A stretch of DNA of 64,000 nt, taken from Saccharopolyspora soli. GTDB lineage: Bacteria; Actinomycetota; Actinomycetes; Mycobacteriales; Pseudonocardiaceae. A program made the position numbers and the translations under genes. The stretch covers positions 1-64,000 of the forward strand of contig NZ_JALBWV010000016.1 in NCBI RefSeq assembly GCF_022678645.1. Direction: 5' to 3'. Below the pieces are notes generated by a model. That model worked only from the letters and a program-made list of their open reading frames with translations. It was not told where the DNA came from and ran no database searches. Positions 1 to 8,505 of the stretch are shown in pieces. How positions within the stretch are numbered: the stretch's first letter is position 1; every line of letters begins with the position of its first letter.

Positions 1-101
1 TCGACGTGGTGTTGGGCATACATGATGTCGGGGATCCCGGACCGAGAAGGCTTCTGAGGTTCCGCCACCCGCACCGCTACGCAAGACGAGTTCAACAACA
101 G
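1..101 (+). repeat. Dispersed 220-bp repeat element, copy A (5' part outside the window)
   Basis: The bases match the last 100 or so bases of the repeats at 12361-12580 and 49592-49811, including the shared GGGATCCC palindrome and the GAGGTTCCGC block. The element's 3' terminus stops about 6 bp from the copC stop codon, which lies on the opposite strand. I see no conserved reading frame. Confidence 0.85.
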
Positions 102-107
102 AGATGT

Positions 108-644
108 TCAGCCCTTCGGCTTGCCCAGGCGTAGGGCTAGGACCAGGCCAACGATCACTAGGACCACCGCTCCCGCTATCCACGGCCAGATCGGCATGCC
201 GCCCGATTCTTCGGACTGGGCCTGCTGCCCCGGTTGTTCCGCGGTCTGCGGCGGTGGGGCTGGCGCGCCCTTGCCCGCCGTGGTCAGCGTGAAGGTGACC
301 TTGCCCGGCACCGGGTGGCCGTCGTTGGACAGCACCCGGTAGCCGATCGTGTAGACCCCGGCCGGGCCGAGTTCGCGGACCGACGCGATGACCGTGTTGC
401 CCTCGACCCGCATCTGCCCATCCGTCCAGTACGAGCCGTCCGGACCGACCACGGTGACCGTGTTGTAGCCCTCGCCGGAGCGGACCGGCTGGTCGAAGGT
501 CAACCGGACCTCACGTGGTCCGGCGGCCAGCTGCGCGCCGTCCGCCGGATCGCTGCTGACCAGCACGTTGTGCGCCAGTGCGGTACCCGCGCCGCCGAGC
601 AACGCGGCCAGCGCCAGCACCGCGACGGCCACCAGCCTCTTCAC
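108..644 (-). CDS. copC: CopC-domain copper-binding protein, membrane-anchored
   Basis: This 178-aa exported protein has a signal peptide (residues 1-24, ending TALA) followed directly by His25, so the mature protein starts with histidine. In the CopC family that N-terminal His is a Cu(II) ligand (family knowledge). The CopC beta-sandwich covers about residues 25-125. A Pro/Gln-rich linker and one C-terminal membrane helix (about 150-172, then Lys/Arg-rich) anchor it to the outer face. Its start overlaps the ycnI stop by 4 nt (ATGA), so the two are co-translated. Likely role is periplasmic-side copper binding for uptake or delivery. The family is clear; the direction of copper flow is inferred. 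Confidence 0.9.
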   Translation of the reverse strand: MKRLVAVAVLALAALLGGAGTALAHNVLVSSDPADGAQLAAGPREVRLTFDQPVRSGEGYNTVTVVGPDGSYWTDGQMRVEGNTVIASVRELGPAGVYTIGYRVLSNDGHPVPGKVTFTLTTAGKGAPAPPPQTAEQPGQQAQSEESGGMPIWPWIAGAVVLVIVGLVLALRLGKPKG

Positions 645-1393
645 GACTGCGTCCCTTCGGGCTGGTCCTCACCGGACGGGGCCCCGTCGGACCTGCGGCT
701 GCGCGCCAGCGCGCCCGCCCCGACACCGAGACCGAGCGCGCCGACCACGAGTCCGGCGCCGCCGAGCCAGCGGGCGGTGTCGTCACCGGTCGGTGCCGCG
801 GGCTCCTGCCCCGCGGCGGCCGTGCCGTGCGAGTGCTCGCCCTCGGCTTCGTCGACCAACTTCAGCGTCGGCGCGGGGTGCTCGGGTTCTTCGGCCCCGT
901 TGGTGGGCGGCGGCGCGTCCCAGTTCACCACCTCGCCGTTGTCGTAGGTCTGCGTGGTGGGCAGCACGAGCTGATCGGTGTTGTCCGGCAGCGCGCCGAG
1001 GGTGGCCTCGAACTCGTTGAACTCGTCCGGCCCGATCCGGGTGCCGGGCTGTGCGGTCCAGGTGATGCTGCGGACCGCTTCGGTGACCTGCGCGCCGTCC
1101 ACCTCGACCGGGGCGATCTGGACCCGCTCGACCTGGGCGGTCCAGCCGGGCATCGGCTTGGTGCGCACCGAGCTCAACGGGAACTGTTCCGGAAGTGTGA
1201 CCTTGACCTGCACTGTCGAGGCGTTCGGCCGTTCATTCGGCACCCGGAAGGCGACCTTGGCGTAACCGCCCTTGGCGGCCTCGCCGGGCTGCGCCGTAAC
1301 GTGCGCGAGGGCAGTTCCGGTGCCCATTAGTGCGGCAATCCCGCAGGCGGCCGTCAGTGTCGCGGATCGAACCGCAAATCGCTTTGTCGACAT
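641..1393 (-). CDS. ycnI: YcnI-like (DUF1775) copper-associated protein
   Basis: This 250-aa exported protein has an N-terminal signal peptide ending TALA, so the mature chain begins His-Val-Thr. YcnI proteins bind Cu(II) through that N-terminal His plus nearby residues, and Trp residues are conserved (PGWTAQV and ITWTA are visible). The DUF1775 domain is followed by an acidic/His linker and a C-terminal membrane helix ending in RSRR. I chose the ATG at 1393 over the more upstream 1462 because an AGGAGA ribosome site lies about 12 nt before it and the signal peptide starts there. It lies between a multi-pass membrane protein (72 bp upstream) and copC (4-nt overlap). Regulation by copper is likely but no operator was recognised. 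Confidence 0.9.
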   Translation of the reverse strand: MSTKRFAVRSATLTAACGIAALMGTGTALAHVTAQPGEAAKGGYAKVAFRVPNERPNASTVQVKVTLPEQFPLSSVRTKPMPGWTAQVERVQIAPVEVDGAQVTEAVRSITWTAQPGTRIGPDEFNEFEATLGALPDNTDQLVLPTTQTYDNGEVVNWDAPPPTNGAEEPEHPAPTLKLVDEAEGEHSHGTAAAGQEPAAPTGDDTARWLGGAGLVVGALGLGVGAGALARSRRSDGAPSGEDQPEGTQS

Positions 1394-1465
1394 GTTTACT
1401 TGAAATCTCCTGTACTTCGAACTATTCGCGCGCGCGTACGCGGCGAAATGACGAGGGAGCAACGA

Positions 1466-2047
1466 TCAGATGGCGAATGCCACCGGACCGCAGTTGGCCG
1501 CAGGAGATTTCGGCGGGCCGCGACGGGCGTGAATCCGCTGGTAGATCAGCTGCGCGAGGGCACGCACCGTGATCGCCGGGATGCACACCGTGCGCGGCTT
1601 CGTAACAACTGGTAACGGGGTGGACTTGCGGGGCAGGATCGAACTGAGGAGCTTCGCGACTACGAAGAGTGCTCGCTCCGCGCGGGCCAGCAGCAAGCCG
1701 GTCAGCAGCACCACCGCGACGTGTCCCAGCGTCATGGTCAGCGGGGCGAACGGCATTCCCCGGTGTCCGATGTCCTGGTGAGACGCCACTAGCTGGAGAA
1801 ATGCGTGAAGTGCCAGCTGGCTGATCCCCAGAGCCCCTAGAATGCCCCACGACCCGCGCTTGCGATCAGCGAGCGCCACACCGGCACCGGCCAGCAAGGC
1901 GGTGATCACAACGGTCGTACCCGGATCGGGTAGCGACCCGCCCGCAGCCGCATGCGCGGCTACGGACAGTGACGCCGACGTGGTGGCCAACCCGGCACCG
2001 CGCAGGACGCGTAGTGCGCCCTGCGTAGGTGCGAGATTGACGGCCAC
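1466..2047 (-). CDS. Multi-pass membrane protein of the ycnI/copC locus
   Basis: This 193-aa protein has about four hydrophobic segments and a basic C-terminal tail. Histidines lie in or beside the helices (AAHAAA, LALHAF, SHQDIGHRG, TLGHVA), which fits a metal-handling membrane protein, but no catalytic motif is recognised. It is the first gene of a same-strand run into ycnI and copC and may fill the membrane role that CopD plays elsewhere (inference). I start it at GTG 2047. A farther TTG at 2056 would overlap the -10 box TAGACT at 2056-2061, so it cannot be on the transcript; with GTG 2047 the mRNA would be leaderless. Confidence 0.65.
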   Translation of the reverse strand: MAVNLAPTQGALRVLRGAGLATTSASLSVAAHAAAGGSLPDPGTTVVITALLAGAGVALADRKRGSWGILGALGISQLALHAFLQLVASHQDIGHRGMPFAPLTMTLGHVAVVLLTGLLLARAERALFVVAKLLSSILPRKSTPLPVVTKPRTVCIPAITVRALAQLIYQRIHARRGPPKSPAANCGPVAFAI

Positions 2048-2055
2048 GGCGGTCA

Positions 2056-2061
2056 AGTCTA
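2056..2061 (-). promoter_or_regulatory. -10 box TAGACT for the copper-locus operon
   Basis: TAGACT on the minus strand ends 8 nt before GTG 2047, a leaderless spacing. No convincing -35 box is seen. Confidence 0.4.
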
Positions 2062-2189
2062 GGTGTCGGTTCGGCCACGCTGACCGCAGGTGAGCTTGCC
2101 TTGTTCACCCGATTGGGTCACGGTTTACGGGTTGCAGACGGTCCGGAGCTACCACCTGCATATGTGTCGGGCTCGATTGGTTCCAGATC

Positions 2190-2204
2190 GTCGTAACTGA
2201 CGAC
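2190..2204. repeat. Short inverted repeat upstream of the BCCT gene
   Basis: GTCGT and ACGAC flank a 5-nt loop just before the AG-rich ribosome-binding region (GGAGAGGAGGGGG). It lies in the 190-bp divergent region between the copper locus and the betaine operon, so it could sit in the 5' leader of that operon. Function unknown. Confidence 0.3.
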
Positions 2205-2244
2205 GGAGAGGAGGGGGCGTCGCCGAAAGTCGACGCCGAAACCT

Positions 2245-3984
2245 GTGTCGACCGAAACAGAACGAAGTGGTGACCCCGCTGCGGGGCACCATTCAACCGA
2301 ACATCCAGGAAGTCCTGAGTTCCTCGGCAAGCCGCGAACGGATTGGATCGTTTTCGGCGTCACTGCGGCAATCATGTTCGCCGTGGTGCTCTGGGGCGCG
2401 TTGGGCACCGACTCGCTCAGCACGGCCTCGTCCGCCGCGTTGAGCTGGTTGCTCACCAACACCGGCTGGGGCTTCGTGCTGGCCGCCACCGCGTTCGTCA
2501 TCTTCGCCCTGTTCCTGGCCTTCAGTAAGTACGGCCGGATCCCGCTCGGCAAGGACGGCGAGCAGCCGGAGTTCCGAACGGTTTCCTGGATCGCCATGAT
2601 GTTCAGCGCCGGTATGGGCATCGGGTTGATGTTCTTCGGCGTTAGCGAGCCGCTGAGCCACTTCGTCTCACCACCACCGGGGACGGTGCCCGGTGAGAGC
2701 GAAGAGGCCATCAAGACGGCGATGGCGACCTCGCTGTTCCACTGGACGCTGCACCCGTGGGCGATCTACGCCGTGGCGGGTCTGGCGATCGCCTACAGCG
2801 CGTTCCGCCGTGGTCGCAGCCAGACGATCAGCGGGGTGTTCCTGCCGCTGATCGGCAAGCGCAACGCCGAGGGGCCGATCGGCAAGTTGATCGACATCCT
2901 CGCGCTGTTCGCGACCCTGTTCGGTTCCGCTGCCTCGCTGGGCATCGGCACCCTGCAGATCCGCGCCGGGATGCAGGCTGCCGGGTGGCCGATCGGCGAA
3001 GCTGGCACCGGCGTGCTGGTGGCGATCATCGCCGTGCTGACGGTGTGCTTCATCGTCTCGGCGGTTTCCGGTGTGGCCAAGGGCATCCAGTGGCTGTCCA
3101 ACATCAACATGGTGCTGGCGGCGCTGCTGGCGGTCTTCGTGTTCGTGGTGGGCCCGACGGTGTTCATCCTCGACTTGCTGCCCACCGCGGTGGGGTCCTA
3201 CATCAGCGAGTTCGGCGAGATGGCCTCGCGTGCTGGGGCCACCGGCGGCACGGAGATGCAGGAGTGGCTGGCCGGTTGGACCGTCTTCTACTGGGCGTGG
3301 TGGATCTCCTGGACGCCGTTCGTGGGCATGTTCATCGCCCGCATCAGCCGGGGCCGCACGATCCGCCAGTTCATCGGCGGCGTGCTGCTCGTCCCCAGCG
3401 TGGTCAGCCTGGTCTGGTTCGCGATCTTCGGCGGTGCCGCGATCGACAGCCAGAAGGCGGGCAACCCGGTCTACGGCGACGGCTCGGCGGAGGCGCAGAC
3501 CTTCGACGTGCTGGCGAACCTGCCGTTGACGCTGATCACCTCGGTGCTGGTGATGATCCTGGTGGCGATCTTCTTCGTCTCCGGGGCGGATGCCGCGTCG
3601 ATCGTGATGGGCACGCTCTCGCAGCGCGGCTCCATCGAGCCCAGCAGGTGGGTGGTGATCTTCTGGGGTGCCGCGACCGGTGCGGTCGCCGCGATCATGC
3701 TGGTCATCGGCGGCGGTGAGGACAAGGCGCTGGAAGGCATCCAGAACCTCACCTTCATCGGGGCGCTCCCGTTCGCCATCGTGATGGTGTTGATGTGCGT
3801 GGCCCTGCTCAAGGACCTGCGCAGCGACCCGTTGACGTTGCGCGACGCCAAGGGCGCCGAAGTGCTGGAACAGGCCGTCATCTCGGGCAACGAGGAGCAC
3901 GACGGCGACTTCCAGCTGGTGACCACGCCAGCCGAGGGCAACGGCGAGGAAACCGCGACGGCATTAGCCGGTGGGAAAGAGTAA
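2245..3984 (+). CDS. BCCT family betaine/choline/carnitine transporter
   Basis: This 579-aa secondary transporter has about 12 membrane helices. Visible family signatures are the glycine-rich GMGIGLMFFGVSEP near residue 125 and the Trp-rich FYWAWWISWTPF near residue 348, which line the substrate path of BetP/OpuD-type carriers. GMGIG is typical of Na+-coupled betaine carriers. The hydrophilic acidic C-terminus (about 515-579) could be the osmosensing tail known in BetP (inference). The start is GTG. An AG-rich ribosome site lies unusually far upstream (about 30 nt) and no nearer in-frame start exists. It ends 3 bp before an OpuC-type permease gene, so the secondary and primary betaine importers appear to be one operon. 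Confidence 0.93.
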   Translation: MSTETERSGDPAAGHHSTEHPGSPEFLGKPRTDWIVFGVTAAIMFAVVLWGALGTDSLSTASSAALSWLLTNTGWGFVLAATAFVIFALFLAFSKYGRIPLGKDGEQPEFRTVSWIAMMFSAGMGIGLMFFGVSEPLSHFVSPPPGTVPGESEEAIKTAMATSLFHWTLHPWAIYAVAGLAIAYSAFRRGRSQTISGVFLPLIGKRNAEGPIGKLIDILALFATLFGSAASLGIGTLQIRAGMQAAGWPIGEAGTGVLVAIIAVLTVCFIVSAVSGVAKGIQWLSNINMVLAALLAVFVFVVGPTVFILDLLPTAVGSYISEFGEMASRAGATGGTEMQEWLAGWTVFYWAWWISWTPFVGMFIARISRGRTIRQFIGGVLLVPSVVSLVWFAIFGGAAIDSQKAGNPVYGDGSAEAQTFDVLANLPLTLITSVLVMILVAIFFVSGADAASIVMGTLSQRGSIEPSRWVVIFWGAATGAVAAIMLVIGGGEDKALEGIQNLTFIGALPFAIVMVLMCVALLKDLRSDPLTLRDAKGAEVLEQAVISGNEEHDGDFQLVTTPAEGNGEETATALAGGKE

Positions 3985-3987
3985 CGA

Positions 3988-4635
3988 GTGAATTTCCTGG
4001 ACTACGTCGTATCCAGGTGGCAATCGCTGCTGGTGGATTCCTACCAGCACGCCAGCATGGTGGTGCAGTGCATCGTGCTGGCGACGATCGTCGGCGTCCT
4101 GGTCGGGGTTGCGGTCTACCGCAGCCCCGCCGGGGCGGCGATCGCCACCGCACTGTCCAGCGCGATCCTGACGGTGCCGTCGTTCGCCCTGTTCGGCCTG
4201 CTCATCCCCGTGCTGGGGCTGGGCGTGCCGCCGTCGGTGGTGACCCTGGTGCTCTACGCGCTGCTGCCGATCATCCGCAACACCATCGTCGGTCTGTCCA
4301 CAGTGGATCAGCCGATCCTGGACGCGGCCCGCGGCATCGGGATGAGCCGGTTCGGCGTGCTGACCCGCGTCGAGCTGCGGCTGGCCTGGCCCGCGATCCT
4401 CGCGGGCATGCGGGTGAGCACCCAGATGCTGATGGGCATCGCGGCCATCGCCGCCTACGCCAAGGGACCGGGACTGGGCAACCTGATCTTCAGCGGGTTG
4501 CAGCAGCTCGGCGGCGCGAACGCGCTGAACATGGCCATCGCCGGAACCGTCGGCGTGATCATCCTGGCGCTGCTGCTGGACGCCGTCTTCGTGCTGTTCG
4601 GGCGGTTGACGACTTCGAGAGGTATTCGTGGCTGA
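3988..4635 (+). CDS. opuCB: Glycine betaine ABC transporter permease (OpuCB/ProW type)
   Basis: This 215-aa integral membrane permease has about six helices. The EAA-type loop that contacts the ATPase is visible near residues 110-140 (DAARGIGMSRFGVL...). It is one of two permeases flanking the ATPase gene, the arrangement of OpuC/ProXVWZ importers of quaternary ammonium osmoprotectants. GTG start 3 bp after the BCCT stop; its stop lies inside the ATPase start region (8-nt overlap). Substrate range (betaine, choline, carnitine, ectoine) cannot be read from sequence. Confidence 0.9.
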   Translation: MNFLDYVVSRWQSLLVDSYQHASMVVQCIVLATIVGVLVGVAVYRSPAGAAIATALSSAILTVPSFALFGLLIPVLGLGVPPSVVTLVLYALLPIIRNTIVGLSTVDQPILDAARGIGMSRFGVLTRVELRLAWPAILAGMRVSTQMLMGIAAIAAYAKGPGLGNLIFSGLQQLGGANALNMAIAGTVGVIILALLLDAVFVLFGRLTTSRGIRG

Positions 4636-5812
4636 CGACAAGACGACCCCGACCGGCGGACACGGCGTGGAGATCTGCCTGGAGGAGGTCTCCAAGCGCT
4701 ACCCGGGCCAGAAACAATCCGCGGTGGAATCGGTGTCCATGACGATTCCGGCCGGTGAGATGGTGGTGCTGGTCGGACCGTCGGGCAGCGGCAAGACCAC
4801 CACCATGCGGATGATCAACCGGTTGATCGAACCGACCTCCGGCAAGATCACCATCGGCGGGCAGGACGTGCTCGGCCTCGACCCGGACAAGCTGCGCCGC
4901 GAGATCGGCTACTCGATCCAGCAGGCCGGGTTGTTCCCGCACCTGACCGTCGGCGAGAACGTCGGCGTGGTGCCCGGCCTGGTCGGCTGGGACAAGAAGC
5001 GGATCAGTGAGCGGGTCGACGAGATGCTCGACCTGGTCAACCTGGATCCCGCCGAGTTCCGCGACCGCTACCCGCGGCAGCTCTCCGGCGGTCAGCAGCA
5101 GCGCGTCGGCGTGGCGCGGGCGCTGGCGGCCAACCCGCCGGTGCTGCTGATGGACGAGCCCTTCGGCGCGGTGGACCCGATCACCCGCGGTGTGCTGCAG
5201 GACGAACTGATGCGCCTGCAGGCAGACCTGGGCAAAACGATCGTGTTCGTCACGCACGACTTCGACGAGGCGGTCAAGCTCGGCGACCGGATCGCGGTGC
5301 TCGGCGATCGCTCCAAAATCCTGCAGTACGACACCCCGGACGCGATCCTGGCCAACCCGGCCGACGACACCGTGGCCGGTTTCGTCGGCGCCGGTGCCGC
5401 GCTGAAGCAGCTCACCTTGCGGCGGGTCCGCGAGATCGAGGTCGGCCAGGTGCCGACCGTGACCGTGGACGAGTCGCCGACGGTGTTGAAGGAACGGTTG
5501 GGCACCCGCCGCGGCGCGATCGGCTTGGTGCTCGACAAGCGCAACCGCCCGCTGCGCTGGGCGACCGCCCGAGAGGCGGGTGCGGTGTCCACGTTGGAGC
5601 GGGCCGGTCGGCCGGTGGAGGACAGCGTGTCCCTGGCGTCGACTTTGCAGGACGCGCTGGAAGCGATCCTCACCGATGACGACGGCGTCGCCGTGGTCAT
5701 CGGTTCCCGCGGCGAGTACGTGGGCGTGGTCGACATCGACACGGTGATGAACACCATCAAGGCGCTGCGCGAGGAGCACGCGGCCGACGAACCCGCCGAG
5801 GGCCAGTCATGA
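4628..5812 (+). CDS. opuCA: Glycine betaine ABC transporter ATP-binding protein with CBS tail
   Basis: This 394-aa cytoplasmic ATPase shows Walker A GPSGSGKTT (about residue 50), the signature LSGGQQQRVGVARA (about 151), Walker B VLLMDEPFG (about 171) and the switch histidine in FVTHDFDEA. After the ATPase, residues about 275-380 form a tandem CBS-like region (TVDESPTVL..., VVIGSRGEYVGVVD). In OpuA/OpuC proteins this senses ionic strength or c-di-AMP (family knowledge). GTG start overlapping the first permease by 8 nt; 4-nt ATGA overlap with the second permease. Confidence 0.94.
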   Translation: MADDKTTPTGGHGVEICLEEVSKRYPGQKQSAVESVSMTIPAGEMVVLVGPSGSGKTTTMRMINRLIEPTSGKITIGGQDVLGLDPDKLRREIGYSIQQAGLFPHLTVGENVGVVPGLVGWDKKRISERVDEMLDLVNLDPAEFRDRYPRQLSGGQQQRVGVARALAANPPVLLMDEPFGAVDPITRGVLQDELMRLQADLGKTIVFVTHDFDEAVKLGDRIAVLGDRSKILQYDTPDAILANPADDTVAGFVGAGAALKQLTLRRVREIEVGQVPTVTVDESPTVLKERLGTRRGAIGLVLDKRNRPLRWATAREAGAVSTLERAGRPVEDSVSLASTLQDALEAILTDDDGVAVVIGSRGEYVGVVDIDTVMNTIKALREEHAADEPAEGQS

Positions 5813-6576
5813 GCAGCCAGTTCGCTTCGGATTCCGGGTCCCGCAGGGCCGAGCGGCTGCGGTTGGCGGTGCAGCCGATCGCTGTCGTGGTGCTGGTCGC
5901 CGCGGTGCTGGGCTGGGCGTTCAGCCAGGACAACGACGAGGTGACCGCGCGCAGCATCAACGCGACGTCGATCCTCAGCCTGACCTGGACGCACTTCCTG
6001 ATCAGCCTCGCGGTCGCGTTGATCGTGATCGTGGTCGCGGTGCCGCTGGGCGTGCTGCTCAGCCGCAGCTGGGCGCGTCCGGCCGTACCGGTGGTCATCG
6101 GTATCGCCAACATCGGCCAGGCCGCGCCTTCGATGGGTCTGCTGGTGCTGTTCTTCCTGTTCACCGGCGGATCCACCGGGTTCTGGATCGCGGTGCTGCC
6201 GATCGCCTTCTACGCGCTGCTGCCGGTGCTGCGCAACACCATCGTCGGGTTGCAGCAGGTCGATCCAGCACTGACCGATGCGGGGCGCGGGATCGGCATG
6301 TCGGCGACCGGCGTGCTGGCGCGCATCGAGCTGCCGCTGGCGGTGCCCTACATCTTGGCCGGTCTGCGCACCGCGTTGGTGCTGGCCGTGGGCACCGCGA
6401 CGCTGGCGCTGTTCGTCGGCGCCGGTGGGCTCGGCGAAATGATCGACACCGGCTACAAGCTCAACGACTGGACGGTCATGATCGTCGGCGCGGTGCTGGC
6501 GATGGCACTCGCGCTGCTGGTCGACTGGTTGGGCGCGCTGGCCGAAACGTACCTGGCGCCGAGGGGGTTGCGATGA
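5809..6576 (+). CDS. opuCD: Glycine betaine ABC transporter permease (OpuCD/ProZ type)
   Basis: This 255-aa second permease has about six helices plus a hydrophilic N-terminus. Its EAA loop (LTDAGRGIGMSATGVLAR) resembles that of the first permease, and the two probably form a heterodimeric channel. It is joined by ATGA overlaps to the ATPase gene before it and the binding-protein gene after it. Confidence 0.92.
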   Translation: MSSQFASDSGSRRAERLRLAVQPIAVVVLVAAVLGWAFSQDNDEVTARSINATSILSLTWTHFLISLAVALIVIVVAVPLGVLLSRSWARPAVPVVIGIANIGQAAPSMGLLVLFFLFTGGSTGFWIAVLPIAFYALLPVLRNTIVGLQQVDPALTDAGRGIGMSATGVLARIELPLAVPYILAGLRTALVLAVGTATLALFVGAGGLGEMIDTGYKLNDWTVMIVGAVLAMALALLVDWLGALAETYLAPRGLR

Positions 6577-7589
6577 AGCCGCGCATGTCGCGCCGCAGTG
6601 CGGTCAAGCTGGTGTCGCTGGCGATGACCGGCGTGCTGCTGTCCGGCTGCGGCCTGAGCTCCGGTAGTTCGGTGCCGCTGCAAGTGGAATCCGGCTCCAT
6701 CCAGCGGATTCCGGAGTTGGAGGGCGTCACCTTCACGGTGGGGTCCAAGGCGTTCACCGAGCAGCTGGTGCTCGGCTACATCGCCCAGTTCGCGCTGTCC
6801 GCGGCCGGTGCGAACGTGCGGGACCTGAGCAGCATCGTCGGCTCCTCCACCGCTCGGCGCGCACTGGTCAGCGAACAGATCGACGTCCTGTGGGACTACA
6901 CCGGAACGTCCTGGATCAGCTACAACGGCAACACCGATCCGATCCCGGACGCCCGTCAGCAGTTCGAGGCGGTCAAACGGCAGGACCTGGAACGCAACGG
7001 GGTCGCCTGGACCGCGATCGACTACCAGGTGGACAACACCTACGCGTTCGCGGTCAACCAGGACGCGGCGCGGCGGTTGGGCGTGGAGAAGCTCTCGGAC
7101 ATCCCGAGGATCATCGCCGAACGCCCGGACGAGGCCACGTTCTGCATCGACACCGAGTTCGCCAACCGCAACGACGGCATGCCCGGCGTGGAGAAGGAGT
7201 ACGGCTTCACCGCCGACAAGTCGAAGACGAAGACGCTGACCGAGGGCAGCATCTACCAGGCGACCGCGAACGGGACCTGCACCTTCGGCGAGGTGTTCAC
7301 CACCGACGGGCGGATCCAGGCGCTGAACCTGAAGGTGCTCGCCGACGACAAGCTGTTCTTCCCCCGGTACAACATCGGCATCACCACCCGCGACGAGCTG
7401 CTCAAGCGCTACCCGCAGCTCACCGCCGTGTTCGAACCGGTGTCGGCGAAGCTGACCAACGAGGAGCTGATCAAGCTCAACGCCCAGGTGGACGTCGACG
7501 GCCGCGACCCGGCCGACGTCGCGCGCGACTGGATGGTCGAGCAGGGCCTGGTGACGCTCCCCGGCGGCGGCCAAGCCGCGGGCCGCTGA
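6573..7589 (+). CDS. opuCC: Glycine betaine-binding lipoprotein (OpuCC/ProX type)
   Basis: This 338-aa substrate-binding lipoprotein has the signal sequence MKPRMSRRSAVK... and lipobox LLSGC with the lipidated Cys at residue 26. The SRRSAVK stretch also looks like a twin-arginine motif, so Tat export is possible. The mature part is an OpuAC fold (VGSKAFTEQLVLG near residue 55, LWDYTG near 107) with aromatic residues of the betaine pocket. Last gene of the five-gene operon, followed within 7 bp by a 13-bp-stem terminator. Confidence 0.93.
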   Translation: MKPRMSRRSAVKLVSLAMTGVLLSGCGLSSGSSVPLQVESGSIQRIPELEGVTFTVGSKAFTEQLVLGYIAQFALSAAGANVRDLSSIVGSSTARRALVSEQIDVLWDYTGTSWISYNGNTDPIPDARQQFEAVKRQDLERNGVAWTAIDYQVDNTYAFAVNQDAARRLGVEKLSDIPRIIAERPDEATFCIDTEFANRNDGMPGVEKEYGFTADKSKTKTLTEGSIYQATANGTCTFGEVFTTDGRIQALNLKVLADDKLFFPRYNIGITTRDELLKRYPQLTAVFEPVSAKLTNEELIKLNAQVDVDGRDPADVARDWMVEQGLVTLPGGGQAAGR

Positions 7590-7595
7590 CCCGAA

Positions 7596-7629
7596 GGCGC
7601 CGTTGGCGAAGCTGACCGCCAACGGCGCC
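7596..7629 (+). terminator. Hairpin terminator of the betaine operon
   Basis: Perfect 13-bp arms GGCGCCGTTGGCG and CGCCAACGGCGCC with an 8-nt loop, 7 bp after the opuCC stop. There is no U-tract, as is usual in actinobacteria. Confidence 0.8.
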
Positions 7630-7663
7630 ATCCACCCCGGCACGGGTGAAGTGTCAGTTTTGC

Positions 7664-7722
7664 CCAAGACGGACACGCGCAAAAGAGGCAAAATGGACGG
7701 CTGGTTTTAGAGCCCGTCTTGG
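7664..7722. repeat. Spaced inverted repeat CCAAGACGG / CCGTCTTGG
   Basis: Two 9-bp arms are separated by 41 bp in the convergent gap between opuCC and the next minus-strand gene. The arms resemble the TGTCTTGG terminus of the dispersed repeat, but the rest does not match. Confidence 0.35.
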
Positions 7723-7762
7723 AAAAACCGCCGTTTCGAGACAACGGTTTCGCATTGTGGAA

Positions 7763-8341
7763 TCAGGGCCACTTGGCGTTCTTGGTCGGGATGCCGAGGC
7801 GGGTCAGGAGTTCGCCCTCGATCCGGCCGAGTTCGGCGTTGACCGCGCGATGCGCCGACTTCCGCCGCTGCGCGGGCATCCGCTCCGCCGCGCGCACCGC
7901 GCTGGTCAGCTGCTCCAGCCGCGCCGCAGTCCGCTCCGCGTACTGCTCCGCGGCGAGCTTCGCCTCTGCACCATCCGCCGACTGCGCGCGCAGGTCGCGC
8001 AACGCGTTCGCGTCGCCCGCGATCCTCGCGTGCAGCGCCGCACCCTTGCCGGTGAAGCTGCCGAGCTGGTCGACCGGCACCCCTAGTCGTCGCGCGCGCA
8101 TCCGGTCGTAGCCGTCGCGGACGGCCGCCACCGCGCGGATCGCGAACGGGGCGAGCACCGGCCCGACCACTTTGGCCACCCCGATGACCTTCTTGGCGTT
8201 GCCGGGGGTGATGTGCCCGTGCTCGCCCTTCTTCATCGCCTTGGCGGCCTTCTTGTCCGCCTTCTTCGCCTGCTTGGCCACCTTGCGGGAGTCGGTCGGG
8301 ACCTCCTTGCGGCCGCGGCGCCCGGCAGTGCGCTTTCTCAC
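7763..8341 (-). CDS. Conserved actinobacterial protein (DUF6474-like), lysine/alanine-rich
   Basis: This 192-aa protein has a highly basic N-terminus (about residues 1-45, Lys/Arg/Ala-rich), a short hydrophobic stretch (about 52-70, VIGVAKVVGPVLAPFAI) and a long helical region probably forming a coiled coil (about 100-170). It looks like the family I recall as DUF6474, but that label is from memory. GTG start supported by GGGGAG about 8 nt upstream. It may associate with membrane or nucleic acid; function unknown. Transcribed alone, convergent with the betaine operon. Confidence 0.7.
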   Translation of the reverse strand: MRKRTAGRRGRKEVPTDSRKVAKQAKKADKKAAKAMKKGEHGHITPGNAKKVIGVAKVVGPVLAPFAIRAVAAVRDGYDRMRARRLGVPVDQLGSFTGKGAALHARIAGDANALRDLRAQSADGAEAKLAAEQYAERTAARLEQLTSAVRAAERMPAQRRKSAHRAVNAELGRIEGELLTRLGIPTKNAKWP

Positions 8342-8493
8342 CCAGGTCTCCCCTGTTCGGCGGTTCCACTGCGGTCACTCTAAGTCCGGATTCCAGGCGG
8401 CACGACATCAACTGACCACTGATCGTGCACGCTGCGTAATCGAGTCCGGGTCATGTCACCGGGGTGATGGGCGCGCCTGTCAGGGCGACGGCA

Positions 8494-8499
8494 TAACCT
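8494..8499 (+). promoter_or_regulatory. -10 box TAACCT, leaderless promoter of the RecB-like nuclease gene
   Basis: TAACCT is followed by 6 nt and then GTG 8506, so the transcript would begin at or near the start codon. Confidence 0.6.
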
Positions 8500-8505
8500 T
8501 TACCC

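Noticed and set aside
2668..3900. A 410-codon antisense open frame inside the BCCT gene
   Set aside because: His/Arg/Asp-rich composition typical of the antisense frame of high-GC genes; no family similarity, and the sense gene is certain.
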